Positions 7,469-13,927 of a DNA stretch of 15,393 nt are shown here, piece after piece. This DNA is from CAZQYC01 sp043746555. Its GTDB lineage: Bacteria; Pseudomonadota; Gammaproteobacteria; Steroidobacterales; Steroidobacteraceae. Below the pieces are notes generated by a model that saw only the letters and a list, made by a program, of their open reading frames with translations, did not search any database and was not told where the DNA came from. A program made the translations under genes and the position numbers. The stretch spans positions 1 to 15,393 of the forward strand of contig JAYTQU010000161.1 of NCBI GenBank assembly GCA_043746555.1, in the 5' to 3' direction. The stretch's first letter is position 1; each line of letters opens with the position of its first letter.

Positions 7469-8716
7469 TTACGCAAGATGTTCCCGTATTTTTTCCTCAT
7501 CGATTTGCTTACACCATTTTGCAACGACGATAGTAGCGACACCGTTACCGACTAAGTTTGTGAGCGCGCGTGCTTGCGACATGAAGCGATCGATGCCGAG
7601 CAGGAGCGCCAGTCCCGCGACCGGCACCGCGTTGGTCGCCGAGAGCGTCGCCGCGAGCACAATGAATCCGCCTCCCGTCACGGCCGCCGCGCCTTTCGAC
7701 GTTAGCATCAGCACGATTAACAAGCTCAATTGTTGCGTGAGCGTCAGATGCGTGTTGGTGGCCTGTGCGATAAAGATCGCGGCCATCGTTAAGTACATCG
7801 CGGTGCCATCCAGATTAAACGAATAGCCGGTGGGAATAACCAGGCCCACGACGGATTTACGACAACCCACCGCCTCCATCTTGTGCATCATGCGCGGCAA
7901 GACCGTTTCCGATGACGAGGTGCCGAGCACGATGAATAGCTCTTCGCTGATGTACTTTAGATACCGGAATATGCTGAATTTGTGCGCGTATGCGATCAGC
8001 CCCAATACGACAAAAATAAAAATTATACAGGTGGCGTAAAAACACCCCATTAGCATCACCAATGGAACGAGCGACTTCACGCCGAAGCTGCCGACAGTAA
8101 ATGCCATCGCTCCAAGCGCCCCGATAGGCGCCACTTTCATGATGATGCTCACGACGCCGAACAATACAGTCGACAATCGATCGATGAAATCGAATACCGG
8201 CCGACCTCGATCGCCGATGGCGTGCAGCGCAAACCCAAACAACACAGAAAACAATAGCACTTGCAATATCTCGTTCTTGGCAAATGCATCTATCACGCTA
8301 TTTGGAATCACATTTATCAAAAATTCGACTATCGATTGGTGGTGAGCGCTTGTGGTGTACTTGGCAATGGATGTCGGATCCAAGGTCGCCGGGTCGACAT
8401 TCATCCCGCCGCCAGGTTGTAAGACATTTATTACAATCAACCCAATGATCAACGCAATTGTGCTGACAACTTCAAAATATAGAATCGCGAGACCGCCAAC
8501 TTTTCCGACCGACTTTAAATCCTCCATCCCGGCAATTCCGGTCACGACAGTACAGAAGATTACCGGGGCGATGATCATCTTGATGAGCTTGATGAATCCG
8601 GAGCCAAGGGGCTCTAGGGAAGTGCCCAATGATGGCTGGAAGTAGCCAAGCGTTATGCCTACTACAATCGCAACGAGAACTTGGAAGTGAAGGCTCTTAA
8701 AGAATGACTTGTCCAT
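7469..8716 (-). CDS. dctA: DctA, C4-dicarboxylate:cation symporter (DAACS family)
   Basis: Inner-membrane symporter importing succinate, fumarate, malate or related substrates with protons or sodium; glutamate-transporter fold. The 415 residues are close to the 428 of E. coli DctA, and many stretches are near-identical to it, for example KLIKMIIAPVIFCTVVTGIA (43-62). Family motifs: the serine-rich re-entrant loop TSSSET (266-271), NLDGT in the seventh helix (301-305), the second loop KGAAAVTGGG (341-350), and GIDRFMSQARALTNLVGNG (374-392), whose Asp/Arg/Asn residues bind the dicarboxylate. The Arg in this last motif favours C4-dicarboxylates over neutral amino acids. The start ATG at 8716 has only a weak GCGGA site ahead. 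The gene is single, on the minus strand, with its own candidate promoter and operator at 8750-8790. Confidence 0.96.
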   Translation of the reverse strand: MDKSFFKSLHFQVLVAIVVGITLGYFQPSLGTSLEPLGSGFIKLIKMIIAPVIFCTVVTGIAGMEDLKSVGKVGGLAILYFEVVSTIALIIGLIVINVLQPGGGMNVDPATLDPTSIAKYTTSAHHQSIVEFLINVIPNSVIDAFAKNEILQVLLFSVLFGFALHAIGDRGRPVFDFIDRLSTVLFGVVSIIMKVAPIGALGAMAFTVGSFGVKSLVPLVMLMGCFYATCIIFIFVVLGLIAYAHKFSIFRYLKYISEELFIVLGTSSSETVLPRMMHKMEAVGCRKSVVGLVIPTGYSFNLDGTAMYLTMAAIFIAQATNTHLTLTQQLSLLIVLMLTSKGAAAVTGGGFIVLAATLSATNAVPVAGLALLLGIDRFMSQARALTNLVGNGVATIVVAKWCKQIDEEKIREHLA

Positions 8717-8749
8717 ATCGGTCCGCTTTTTCTTGTTAATTGAGAGGGC

Positions 8750-8778
8750 ATTATGGCGCGCGTCTAGTGCGGCGTCAC
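8750..8778 (-). promoter_or_regulatory. Candidate dctA promoter
   Basis: Minus strand: -35-like GTGACG (8778-8773, four of six) then 17 bases, then CATAAT (8755-8750, five of six). The predicted start is near 8743, leaving a leader of about 27 bases. The -35 hexamer falls inside the loop of the inverted repeat 8761-8790, which suggests regulation by a bound dimer. Confidence 0.5.
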
Positions 8779-8790
8779 GCGCACTAGACG
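8761..8790. promoter_or_regulatory. Perfect 11-bp inverted repeat, probable operator of dctA
   Basis: CGTCTAGTGCG (8761-8771) and CGCACTAGACG (8780-8790) are exact reverse complements separated by eight bases that hold the predicted -35 box of dctA. Half-site centres are 19 bp apart, close to two helical turns, as for a dimeric regulator. It could alternatively be a terminator hairpin for the upstream minus-strand gene, whose stop is 37 bases away, but no U-tract follows on either strand. Confidence 0.55.
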
Positions 8791-8827
8791 GTTAATGCGG
8801 ACAAGATGAGTTAACGCAGCCCCGTTT

Positions 8828-9448
8828 TTACGGCGTCGACGTCGCCGCTTCAGTGGCTGCGAGTGCGCGTAGACTTCCTTCGCGCGGGTTGAAGTCGACA
8901 ATCACCGTGCCGGCGCGACGCAACTCCTTGCAATCCACCGGCAGCCGACTGTCGGCAAAATACGCGCGTAGTAGGTCGAGCAGGGTCGCTGCGGGCGTAT
9001 CCATGCCATCGGTCACCGGGATGTGTCCGATCAATTGCACGCGCCAACTCTGCTTGCGCGCGCCTGCGGAACGCAGCTCCTTGCAAAAGCGATCGAGTAA
9101 CAGCAAATCGGAACTTAGCGTGTTATCGGTCAAGTCGGCCGGCTTCGACAAACTGTGTGGAACGAATCGCAAGTGCAGCAACCCGCCAACGCCTTGCGTG
9201 TCGTCGCTTACGCAAACGGCCACCGCAGCGCTCAAGACGCAACTTAGCGGCACAGGATCGCGGGAGATGCGAAACGCGTCGGCCACAATATGGGTTGATT
9301 CTGACTTTGAACCGGACAAGGAGACCTCGTTTGCCAGTTGGGTTCGCCGGCTGGATTGATTAGCTCGGGCAATGCAGTCGCCCTCGTTCGACACGCGCGC
9401 CTTGCCGATGCGAAATACTGCCGTTCGGGGGTAGGGGCAACTGAGCAC
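8828..9448 (-). CDS. CheD-like protein lacking the catalytic cysteine
   Basis: Distant homologue of CheD, the chemoreceptor glutamine deamidase/methylesterase. Residues 72-92, LSAAVAVCVSDDTQGVGGLLH, align without gaps to T. maritima CheD LGSCVAVCMRDPVAKVGAMAH (from memory), and the C-terminal VIVDFNPREGSL fits the closing strand of that fold. The nucleophile Cys27 falls on Ala75, the catalytic His is kept as His92, and Thr21 corresponds to Ser69. Deamidase activity is therefore not expected; a binding or scaffold role is inference. No signal peptide is evident. The start is uncertain: GTG 9448 (206 residues) has a poor ribosome site, and GTG 9394, with AAGG ahead, would give 188 residues. The first ~45 residues show no CheD similarity. 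No chemotaxis gene is nearby. It could alternatively be an unrelated fold, but the ungapped match argues against that. Confidence 0.72.
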   Translation of the reverse strand: MLSCPYPRTAVFRIGKARVSNEGDCIARANQSSRRTQLANEVSLSGSKSESTHIVADAFRISRDPVPLSCVLSAAVAVCVSDDTQGVGGLLHLRFVPHSLSKPADLTDNTLSSDLLLLDRFCKELRSAGARKQSWRVQLIGHIPVTDGMDTPAATLLDLLRAYFADSRLPVDCKELRRAGTVIVDFNPREGSLRALAATEAATSTP

Positions 9449-9461
9449 TGCTTCACGAAAT

Positions 9462-9491
9462 TTGCGCTAGCGTACCTGTCAACGGTACATT
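9462..9491 (+). promoter_or_regulatory. Candidate promoter for thx
   Basis: TTGCGC (9462-9467) and TACATT (9486-9491) are separated by 18 bases, with three and four of six consensus bases respectively. Transcription would begin near 9498, about 40 bases before the thx ATG. A 5-bp inverted repeat GTACC/GGTAC (9472-9488) overlaps the -10. Weak evidence beyond position. Confidence 0.3.
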
Positions 9492-9536
9492 TGTCGCCGC
9501 ATCTCATCCACTGGCGACAACGAGGATCAAATCATC

Positions 9537-9638
9537 ATGGCAAAGGGCGATCGAAAAACCCGCAAGGGAAAAATTTGGCGTGGCAGCTACGGAAATTCAC
9601 GACCGCATCACGAGAAAAGCAAAGGAAAGAAAAAGTAA
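9537..9638 (+). CDS. thx: 30S ribosomal protein Thx family, 33 residues
   Basis: Very short, very basic peptide whose N-terminus reads MAKGDRKTRKGKIWRGSYG, followed by NSRPHHEKSKGKKK. This is the signature of the Thx family (GDRKT-(R/K)GKI-RGSYG-RP then a lysine tail), which in Thermus binds at the top of the 30S head between RNA helices. Lys and Arg make up about 40% of the residues. The ATG at 9537 is preceded by GAGGA (9522-9526) at a 10-base spacing, and the gene ends at TAA 9636-9638. It stands alone, divergent from the CheD-like gene and convergent with the MBL gene, whose stop is 17 bases away. Automatic callers with a length cut-off would miss it. Its function in this organism, whether structural or linked to resting ribosomes, cannot be read from sequence. 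Confidence 0.88.
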   Translation: MAKGDRKTRKGKIWRGSYGNSRPHHEKSKGKKK

Positions 9639-9655
9639 GGAAAGCCGCTATCTCT

Positions 9656-10795
9656 TTATTGCGCGCGAGCGACATAGCGAACTAAACCATCGCTCGCCGT
9701 CTCGCGCGTTAGCTCGTCGTTCTGCGTTAGATATTCGGCATGCGCGATGGTTTCGCCCATAGCGAACATCCAGTGCGCGCCAATCAATCGACGCTTAAAA
9801 AGGACCGGCACTAACTCGAAGGCCGTTCGAGGTTCCGCGCACGCGCTCTTCATCGCTGCAAGATGATCGCGGTGATGAGCGACGAGATCGGCAGTGCGGA
9901 ACTTGAGTCCATAAAACGGTCGGCCATGCGAAGGCAGCACCAAGGTGTGATCGTCGAGTTTGCCAAGGCGCGCAAGCGAATCGAGATATGAAGCCAATGG
10001 ATTCCGATCGGTGCCGCGCGGCGAGTAACTCACGTTGGAAGAAATCGTCGGCAACACTTGATCGCCGCTGATGAGAATTCGCCGTTTCGCGTCGTGCAAA
10101 CATTGATGCCCTTCGGCGTGGCCATTGGTTTCGTACACTTGCCAATCCGTGGAGCCGATGCGGATGCTGTCGCCGTCCACCGGCGAATGCACGACATCTG
10201 GAACGCCGCTAATCGAACTGCGATACATTTTTCCCGACACAAAACGGGTAATCAGCTCCGCATCGGCATAGCCGTGACCGCGCATAAAAGCTTCGGCATC
10301 CGCAATGTCGGTCGGCGACGGCTCGCGCGCCAACAGTTGAGTCAACTTAAGACCGCGCTCGGACATCCACGCGATGGCTCCATGCTTGTCTTGCAACCAC
10401 CGCGCAAGGCCGACGTGGTCCGGATGCAGGTGCGTTAAGAAAATTCGCTTCAGTCGTCGTTCGGAAAACAATTTAGGCGCTAACGCAGTCCAAGTCTCCT
10501 TGCATAAATCGGCGTTCAAACCACTATCGACTAATGTCCACCCGGCGCCACCCTCTTCATCGTCATCGTCATCGTCGGCAAGCAACCATAGATTGATGTG
10601 ATTGAGATCCATCGGCATGGGAATGCGCAACCACAATATTCCGGGCGCCACTTCGGCGTACTCGCCCGGTGCGGGAATCTCGACGGGAGAATATTCGATG
10701 CCCTGCCCGACTCCCTGCCGCGCAGAGACGAATGCCTCGCCTTCGGCAGTAACATCGGGATCGGTGAATCCTTTGGATCGAGTTGGTCGATTCAT
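9656..10795 (-). CDS. MBL-fold metallo-hydrolase
   Basis: Metallo-beta-lactamase-fold hydrolase, probably cytoplasmic, of 379 residues. The zinc site is complete: THLHPDH at 121-127 (HxHxDH), His226 in NGHAEGH, Asp245 in ISGDQVLP and His290 in LPSHGRP. The layout (VDSGL near 89-93, a long helical insert at about 145-195, an extended helical C-terminus) resembles the glyoxalase II-like/LACTB2-like group; the substrate is unknown. An acidic run, six Asp then two Glu at about 74-81, interrupts the usual turn before WTLVDSGL and is encoded by a hexanucleotide repeat. The ATG at 10795 lacks a clear Shine-Dalgarno site, but sequence before the domain (from about residue 35) is of normal codon character. 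The gene is single, convergent with thx and divergent from the YIP1 gene. Confidence 0.9.
   Translation of the reverse strand: MNRPTRSKGFTDPDVTAEGEAFVSARQGVGQGIEYSPVEIPAPGEYAEVAPGILWLRIPMPMDLNHINLWLLADDDDDDEEGGAGWTLVDSGLNADLCKETWTALAPKLFSERRLKRIFLTHLHPDHVGLARWLQDKHGAIAWMSERGLKLTQLLAREPSPTDIADAEAFMRGHGYADAELITRFVSGKMYRSSISGVPDVVHSPVDGDSIRIGSTDWQVYETNGHAEGHQCLHDAKRRILISGDQVLPTISSNVSYSPRGTDRNPLASYLDSLARLGKLDDHTLVLPSHGRPFYGLKFRTADLVAHHRDHLAAMKSACAEPRTAFELVPVLFKRRLIGAHWMFAMGETIAHAEYLTQNDELTRETASDGLVRYVARAQ
10558..10575 (+). repeat. Hexanucleotide tandem repeat (CATCGT)x3 inside the MBL gene
   Basis: Three exact copies of CATCGT encode alternating GAC/GAT aspartate codons on the minus strand. Gain or loss of one unit would add or remove two aspartates without shifting the frame, so the acidic stretch could vary in length between strains. 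Confidence 0.7.
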
Positions 10796-10977
10796 CGTGG
10801 CAAACGGCAGTTAGGCGGATCGCTATGATGCGGGTTTGCGGGCGCGACCGCAAAATTTCGTTGCAACGATGATCGACAATTCGACACAAATCAGGCGAAA
10901 ACTAAACCACGATCATTCCCTGGTTGGATACATCGTTAGTCGCAACGCGTTACGTTCGGAACAGCGCTACTTCTGGC

Positions 10978-11007
10978 CTTTTCTCCGTAGATCTTTTCTC
11001 CGTAGAA
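10978..11007 (+). repeat. 15-bp tandem duplication
   Basis: cttttctccgtagat (10978-10992) is followed at once by cttttctccgtagaa (10993-11007): two units identical at 14 of 15 bases. The repeat sits about 225 bases before the YIP1 start. It could be a pair of regulator sites in phase (15 bp is about 1.4 helical turns) or a chance slip duplication. Confidence 0.6.
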
Positions 11008-11143
11008 TTGCGCGCGCATGTAAGGTATCCCGACGGCTGTCGATACGGTGTCGCGCGCCATTCATCGACGCCTTTCATCGACGTTGGCAACCACCCATCC
11101 CAGCAGGGCCGCCATTCATCACGAACGCAGCGGTTGTCGAGTC

Positions 11144-11160
11144 GCAGTTCTTTATACTGC
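11144..11160 (+). promoter_or_regulatory. Candidate promoter element for the YIP1-efflux operon
   Basis: TATACT at 11153-11158 matches five of six bases of the -10 consensus and the RpoS-type core, but no -35 hexamer lies at a proper distance (the nearest, TTGTCG at 11134-11139, is only 13 bases away). The short inverted repeat GCAGT (11144-11148)/ACTGC (11156-11160) brackets the -10. Transcription would start near 11165, giving a leader of about 67 bases. Confidence 0.35.
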
Positions 11161-11231
11161 GTCCTTCCGATTGGCCACGAAATATTCGGCTTGAATCGAC
11201 GCAGATGATTCGAAGCTCCAAGGACTCGCCG

Positions 11232-11930
11232 ATGAACGACTTTGCATTGATTGGGACGCTGCTCACTTCGCCTTCCGCGGCATTTGCCGAATTGCGCGAA
11301 CGACCCCGCTTTTGGTTACCGCTGATTGCTTTGACTCTGGCCAGTGCGACGTTGGTGGTTTGGTATTACGGCGCAGTCGATGTGGCTTGGCTGAGCGATC
11401 GACTCCTGAACACCACGCCCCAGCTTGCCAAGTTGCCGCCCGAAACGCGCGCGCGAATGGCCGCGGCAATGTCGCGCAACGGCATGCTGATTTCGGGAAC
11501 GGTGGGTGCCTTCGTCGCGGTGCCCGCCGTGTACGCCTTGCAAGCGGTGTACTACTTACTAGCCAGCAAAGTCGTCGGCGTATCGCTGTCGTTCAAGCAC
11601 TGGTTCACGATGAACTGCTGGTGTGCGCTGCCGAGCCTGCTTGGCGTCGCTGCCGGTGCCGCCGTGCTACTCACCGAGAGTCGTCCATTGCAAATCGATC
11701 CAACGGGATTGCAAGTGTTGTCGGTGAACGAACTGTTTTTTCATCTACCGATGACGGCAAAAGGCGCATCGCTACTAAGCAGTCTGTCGCTCATCAGCCC
11801 GCTAAGTTGGGCTTTAACCATCGTTTGTGTTCACACTTGGACGAAGCGTTCGTGGCAGTTCAGTGCAACCTTTGCATTACTCCCCAGCGTCGTATGGTAC
11901 GGCGGCTGGGCGGTTATTGCGTTTCGATAG
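11232..11930 (+). CDS. YIP1-family inner-membrane protein
   Basis: Integral membrane protein of 232 residues resembling the bacterial YIP1 domain family; its function is unknown. The start is ATG 11232, preceded by AAGGA at 11220-11224 with seven-base spacing; the frame is open upstream, but the family-like sequence begins at MNDFALIGTLLTSPSAAFAE, whose 'SP..AF.el..rP.fw.Pl' pattern is typical of the YIP1 N-terminus. Five likely helices lie at about 28-47, 88-110, 129-148, 180-200 and 210-230. The helix pair at 88-135 contains the polar patch SFKHWFTMNCWCALPS common in this family. It precedes the HlyD-type adaptor by 47 bases; in many proteobacteria a YIP1 gene sits directly before such an adaptor, so it may help assembly or placement of the pump. 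That role is inference. Confidence 0.82.
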   Translation: MNDFALIGTLLTSPSAAFAELRERPRFWLPLIALTLASATLVVWYYGAVDVAWLSDRLLNTTPQLAKLPPETRARMAAAMSRNGMLISGTVGAFVAVPAVYALQAVYYLLASKVVGVSLSFKHWFTMNCWCALPSLLGVAAGAAVLLTESRPLQIDPTGLQVLSVNELFFHLPMTAKGASLLSSLSLISPLSWALTIVCVHTWTKRSWQFSATFALLPSVVWYGGWAVIAFR

Positions 11931-11977
11931 AGCCGTATTTCGCCGCGGCCTAATTTCGATAGGGTGGAAGATCAACG

Positions 11978-13204
11978 ATGAATAAGAAATGGATTGCAAT
12001 CGGAGCGCTTGCCGCGCTCGTTATTGTGCCTGTGACCATCAAGCTGATGCGTGGCGGCGATGCCAGGAAAGTCGAAGTCGAACTCGTAACGCGTCGCGTA
12101 CTTACGCCATCGATTCTCGCTTCGGGCGCGCTCACTTACGAAAGTCAAGTCAACCTGACGCCCGAAGTCGCCGGCCGCGTGCAGGATATCTTGGTCGAAG
12201 AAGGCGACGCGGTGAAAAAGAATCAGTTGCTGATGCGACTTGACCCCGCACAATCGTTAGCGGAGATCGCGCAGATCGAAGCGCAAATACGGCAAGCGGA
12301 ATTGACTATCGAGCGTCGAACAGTGGATCGCGACGCACAGGCGGTGAAATTGAAGCGTAACGAAGCGCTGCGCGCGCAAGGTCTCATTCAAGCAAGCGCG
12401 TATGACGATGTGGTCACGCAAGAAGAAATGGCTGAAGTGGATCTGCGCACCAGCCGGGAAATGCTTTCGCAGACGCAGGCGCAGCTCAAGCAGGCTCGGG
12501 AGCGCTTGGCGAAAACGGAAATACGTTCGCCGATCGACGGCAAAGTCACGGCTATTTTCATTAAAGCCGGTGAGACGGCGGTGCCGAGCGTGACCAGCAT
12601 TGCCGGGTCGCAATTGATGCAGGTGGCCGACACCACCAGCGTCTATGCGGAAATCAATATCGACGAAACGGATATTGCGCGCGTCAAAGTCGGCGCCCAA
12701 GCCAAAATCGTTCCCGCCGCGTTTCCCGACAAAACGTTGAACGGCACGGTGGAACAAGTCGCTATATGGCCGCGACAGGCCGTTGGCGGACAGAACAAGA
12801 GTTATCCGGTGAAGGTGCGATTGGCCGCGAACGACCAGTTGACGTTTCATCCCGGCATGAGTTGTCGCGCGGAAGTGCTCACGCAGCAAGCATCCGATGC
12901 GCGCACGCTAGCGGTGCCGGTTCAGGCGGTGAAGTACGATGACGCCGAGAAGAAATCCGATAAGCCCAAGTCGAGTGTGTTCGTGGTCGTCGACGGCAAA
13001 GCCGTCAAGCGATCGGTCGATACCGGCACCGCAGACGACTCGTATATCGAGATCACCAAGGGCCTCAACGAAAACGAACAGGTGGTCGTAGGCCCGGCGA
13101 AAACACTGCATTTCCTGCGCGATGGCGAACGTGTGGCAACAGCCGCCATCAAAGCCGCGCCCAACAGCGCTTCAGCCGGCGGTACGGCGTCAGCCGCAAA
13201 GTAG
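11978..13204 (+). CDS. HlyD/MacA-type periplasmic adaptor of an ABC efflux pump
   Basis: Periplasmic adaptor linking an inner-membrane ABC transporter to an outer-membrane channel. The 408 residues start with an N-terminal membrane anchor (about 5-24, AIGALAALVIVPVTIKL). The first half of the lipoyl domain is at about 57-89 (NLTPEVAGRVQDILVEEGDAV), a helical hairpin rich in Gln, Ala and Glu at about 93-180, and the second lipoyl half at 181-216 (IRSPIDGKVTAIFIKAGETA). Beta-barrel (about 220-300) and membrane-proximal domains follow, and the protein ends in an Ala/Ser-rich tail. There is no lipobox cysteine, so it is anchored by the helix. ATG 11978 has GGAAG at 11966-11970 seven bases ahead. 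The ATPase starts eight bases after the stop, so the genes form one operon. Substrate unknown: MacA-like pumps move macrolides, lipids or peptides, and the sequence does not decide. Confidence 0.93.
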   Translation: MNKKWIAIGALAALVIVPVTIKLMRGGDARKVEVELVTRRVLTPSILASGALTYESQVNLTPEVAGRVQDILVEEGDAVKKNQLLMRLDPAQSLAEIAQIEAQIRQAELTIERRTVDRDAQAVKLKRNEALRAQGLIQASAYDDVVTQEEMAEVDLRTSREMLSQTQAQLKQARERLAKTEIRSPIDGKVTAIFIKAGETAVPSVTSIAGSQLMQVADTTSVYAEINIDETDIARVKVGAQAKIVPAAFPDKTLNGTVEQVAIWPRQAVGGQNKSYPVKVRLAANDQLTFHPGMSCRAEVLTQQASDARTLAVPVQAVKYDDAEKKSDKPKSSVFVVVDGKAVKRSVDTGTADDSYIEITKGLNENEQVVVGPAKTLHFLRDGERVATAAIKAAPNSASAGGTASAAK

Positions 13205-13212
13205 CGCAAGCG

Positions 13213-13926
13213 ATGATCGAACTCTGCAATATCGGCAAGACCTACACGCTAGGCAGCAACGAATTCGCGGCGCTTATCGACATTAACTTGCCTATCGAAC
13301 GCAACGAATTCGTCGCGTTGACCGGTCCATCGGGCTCCGGCAAGTCCACACTCATGAATGTGCTTGGCTGTTTGGATACGCCGACCACCGGCACTTATTC
13401 GTTAGACGGCGAAGCCGTAGCGGGCTTAGATGAAGATCAACTCGCGCGCGTACGCAATCGCAAGATCGGCTTTATCTTCCAAAGCTTCTATCTCATGCCG
13501 CGCACCACAACGCTCGACAATGTGGCGCAACCCTTGATTTACCGCGGTCTCGCGCCGGCGGTGCGACAAAAGCTGGCGGCCGAAGCGCTCACGCGCGTTG
13601 GGCTGGAAGATCGCATGCATCACAAACCGAATGAACTCTCGGGCGGTCAACGCCAGCGCGTTGCCGTGGCGCGCGCTTTGGTGGGTCGACCCGAACTTCT
13701 ACTTGCCGATGAGCCCACAGGTAATTTAGACAGTAAGACGGCGAAAGAGATTTTGGGTTTGTTTTCCGAACTGCACGCCGACGGCATTACCATCGTCATC
13801 GTGACGCACGATCCGGCGGTCGCCGCATATTGCCATCGCGTGGTTCGACTACACGATGGACGCATTGCCGAGGATCGTGCGCAGCAACCGGAATCCGCGC
13901 GCCATACAGTTGAGGCGAGCGCTTGA
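13213..13926 (+). CDS. MacB/LolD-type ABC transporter ATP-binding protein
   Basis: Nucleotide-binding subunit of the pump, on the cytoplasmic face of the inner membrane; 237 residues. All catalytic motifs are present: Walker A GPSGSGKST (38-46), Q-loop Gln90 in FIFQSFYLMP, signature LSGGQ (142-146), Walker B LLLADEP (162-168) with the catalytic Glu, D-loop GNLDS and switch His199 in IVTHD. The GNLDS-T and FQSFYLMPRTT sequences place it in the MacB/LolD/FtsE group of mechanotransmission-type ABC systems. Unlike E. coli MacB, ATPase and permease are separate polypeptides here. The start is ATG 13213, eight bases after the adaptor stop, with a weak AAGCG site, so translation is probably coupled. 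The permease starts one base after its TGA. Confidence 0.95.
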   Translation: MIELCNIGKTYTLGSNEFAALIDINLPIERNEFVALTGPSGSGKSTLMNVLGCLDTPTTGTYSLDGEAVAGLDEDQLARVRNRKIGFIFQSFYLMPRTTTLDNVAQPLIYRGLAPAVRQKLAAEALTRVGLEDRMHHKPNELSGGQRQRVAVARALVGRPELLLADEPTGNLDSKTAKEILGLFSELHADGITIVIVTHDPAVAAYCHRVVRLHDGRIAEDRAQQPESARHTVEASA

Positions 13927-13927
13927 G

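Larger units (their letters stand above)
10796..11231. other. Intergenic region between divergent MBL and YIP1 genes
   Basis: About 436 bases. The open frame of the YIP1 gene extends back through here to 10836, but the translated extension is Arg-rich and without domain character, so I treat it as non-coding. It contains a 15-bp tandem repeat (10978-11007), a 13-bp-period pair TTCATCGACG (11061-11070 and 11074-11083), and an imperfect hairpin at 11025-11046 (GTATC-cc-GAC, 4-base loop, GTC-GATAC). A candidate -10 lies at 11153-11158. The control regions of both divergent genes must lie here. Confidence 0.5.

Noticed and set aside
10836..11231. Upstream extension of the YIP1 frame (would give 364 residues)
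   Set aside because: The added ~130 residues are Arg-rich with no domain character, the good Shine-Dalgarno site is at 11220-11224, and the YIP1-like sequence begins at 11232.
13856..13927. Earlier in-frame start for the ABC permease
   Set aside because: It lies within the ATPase coding region in another frame; ATG 13928 directly follows the ATPase stop.
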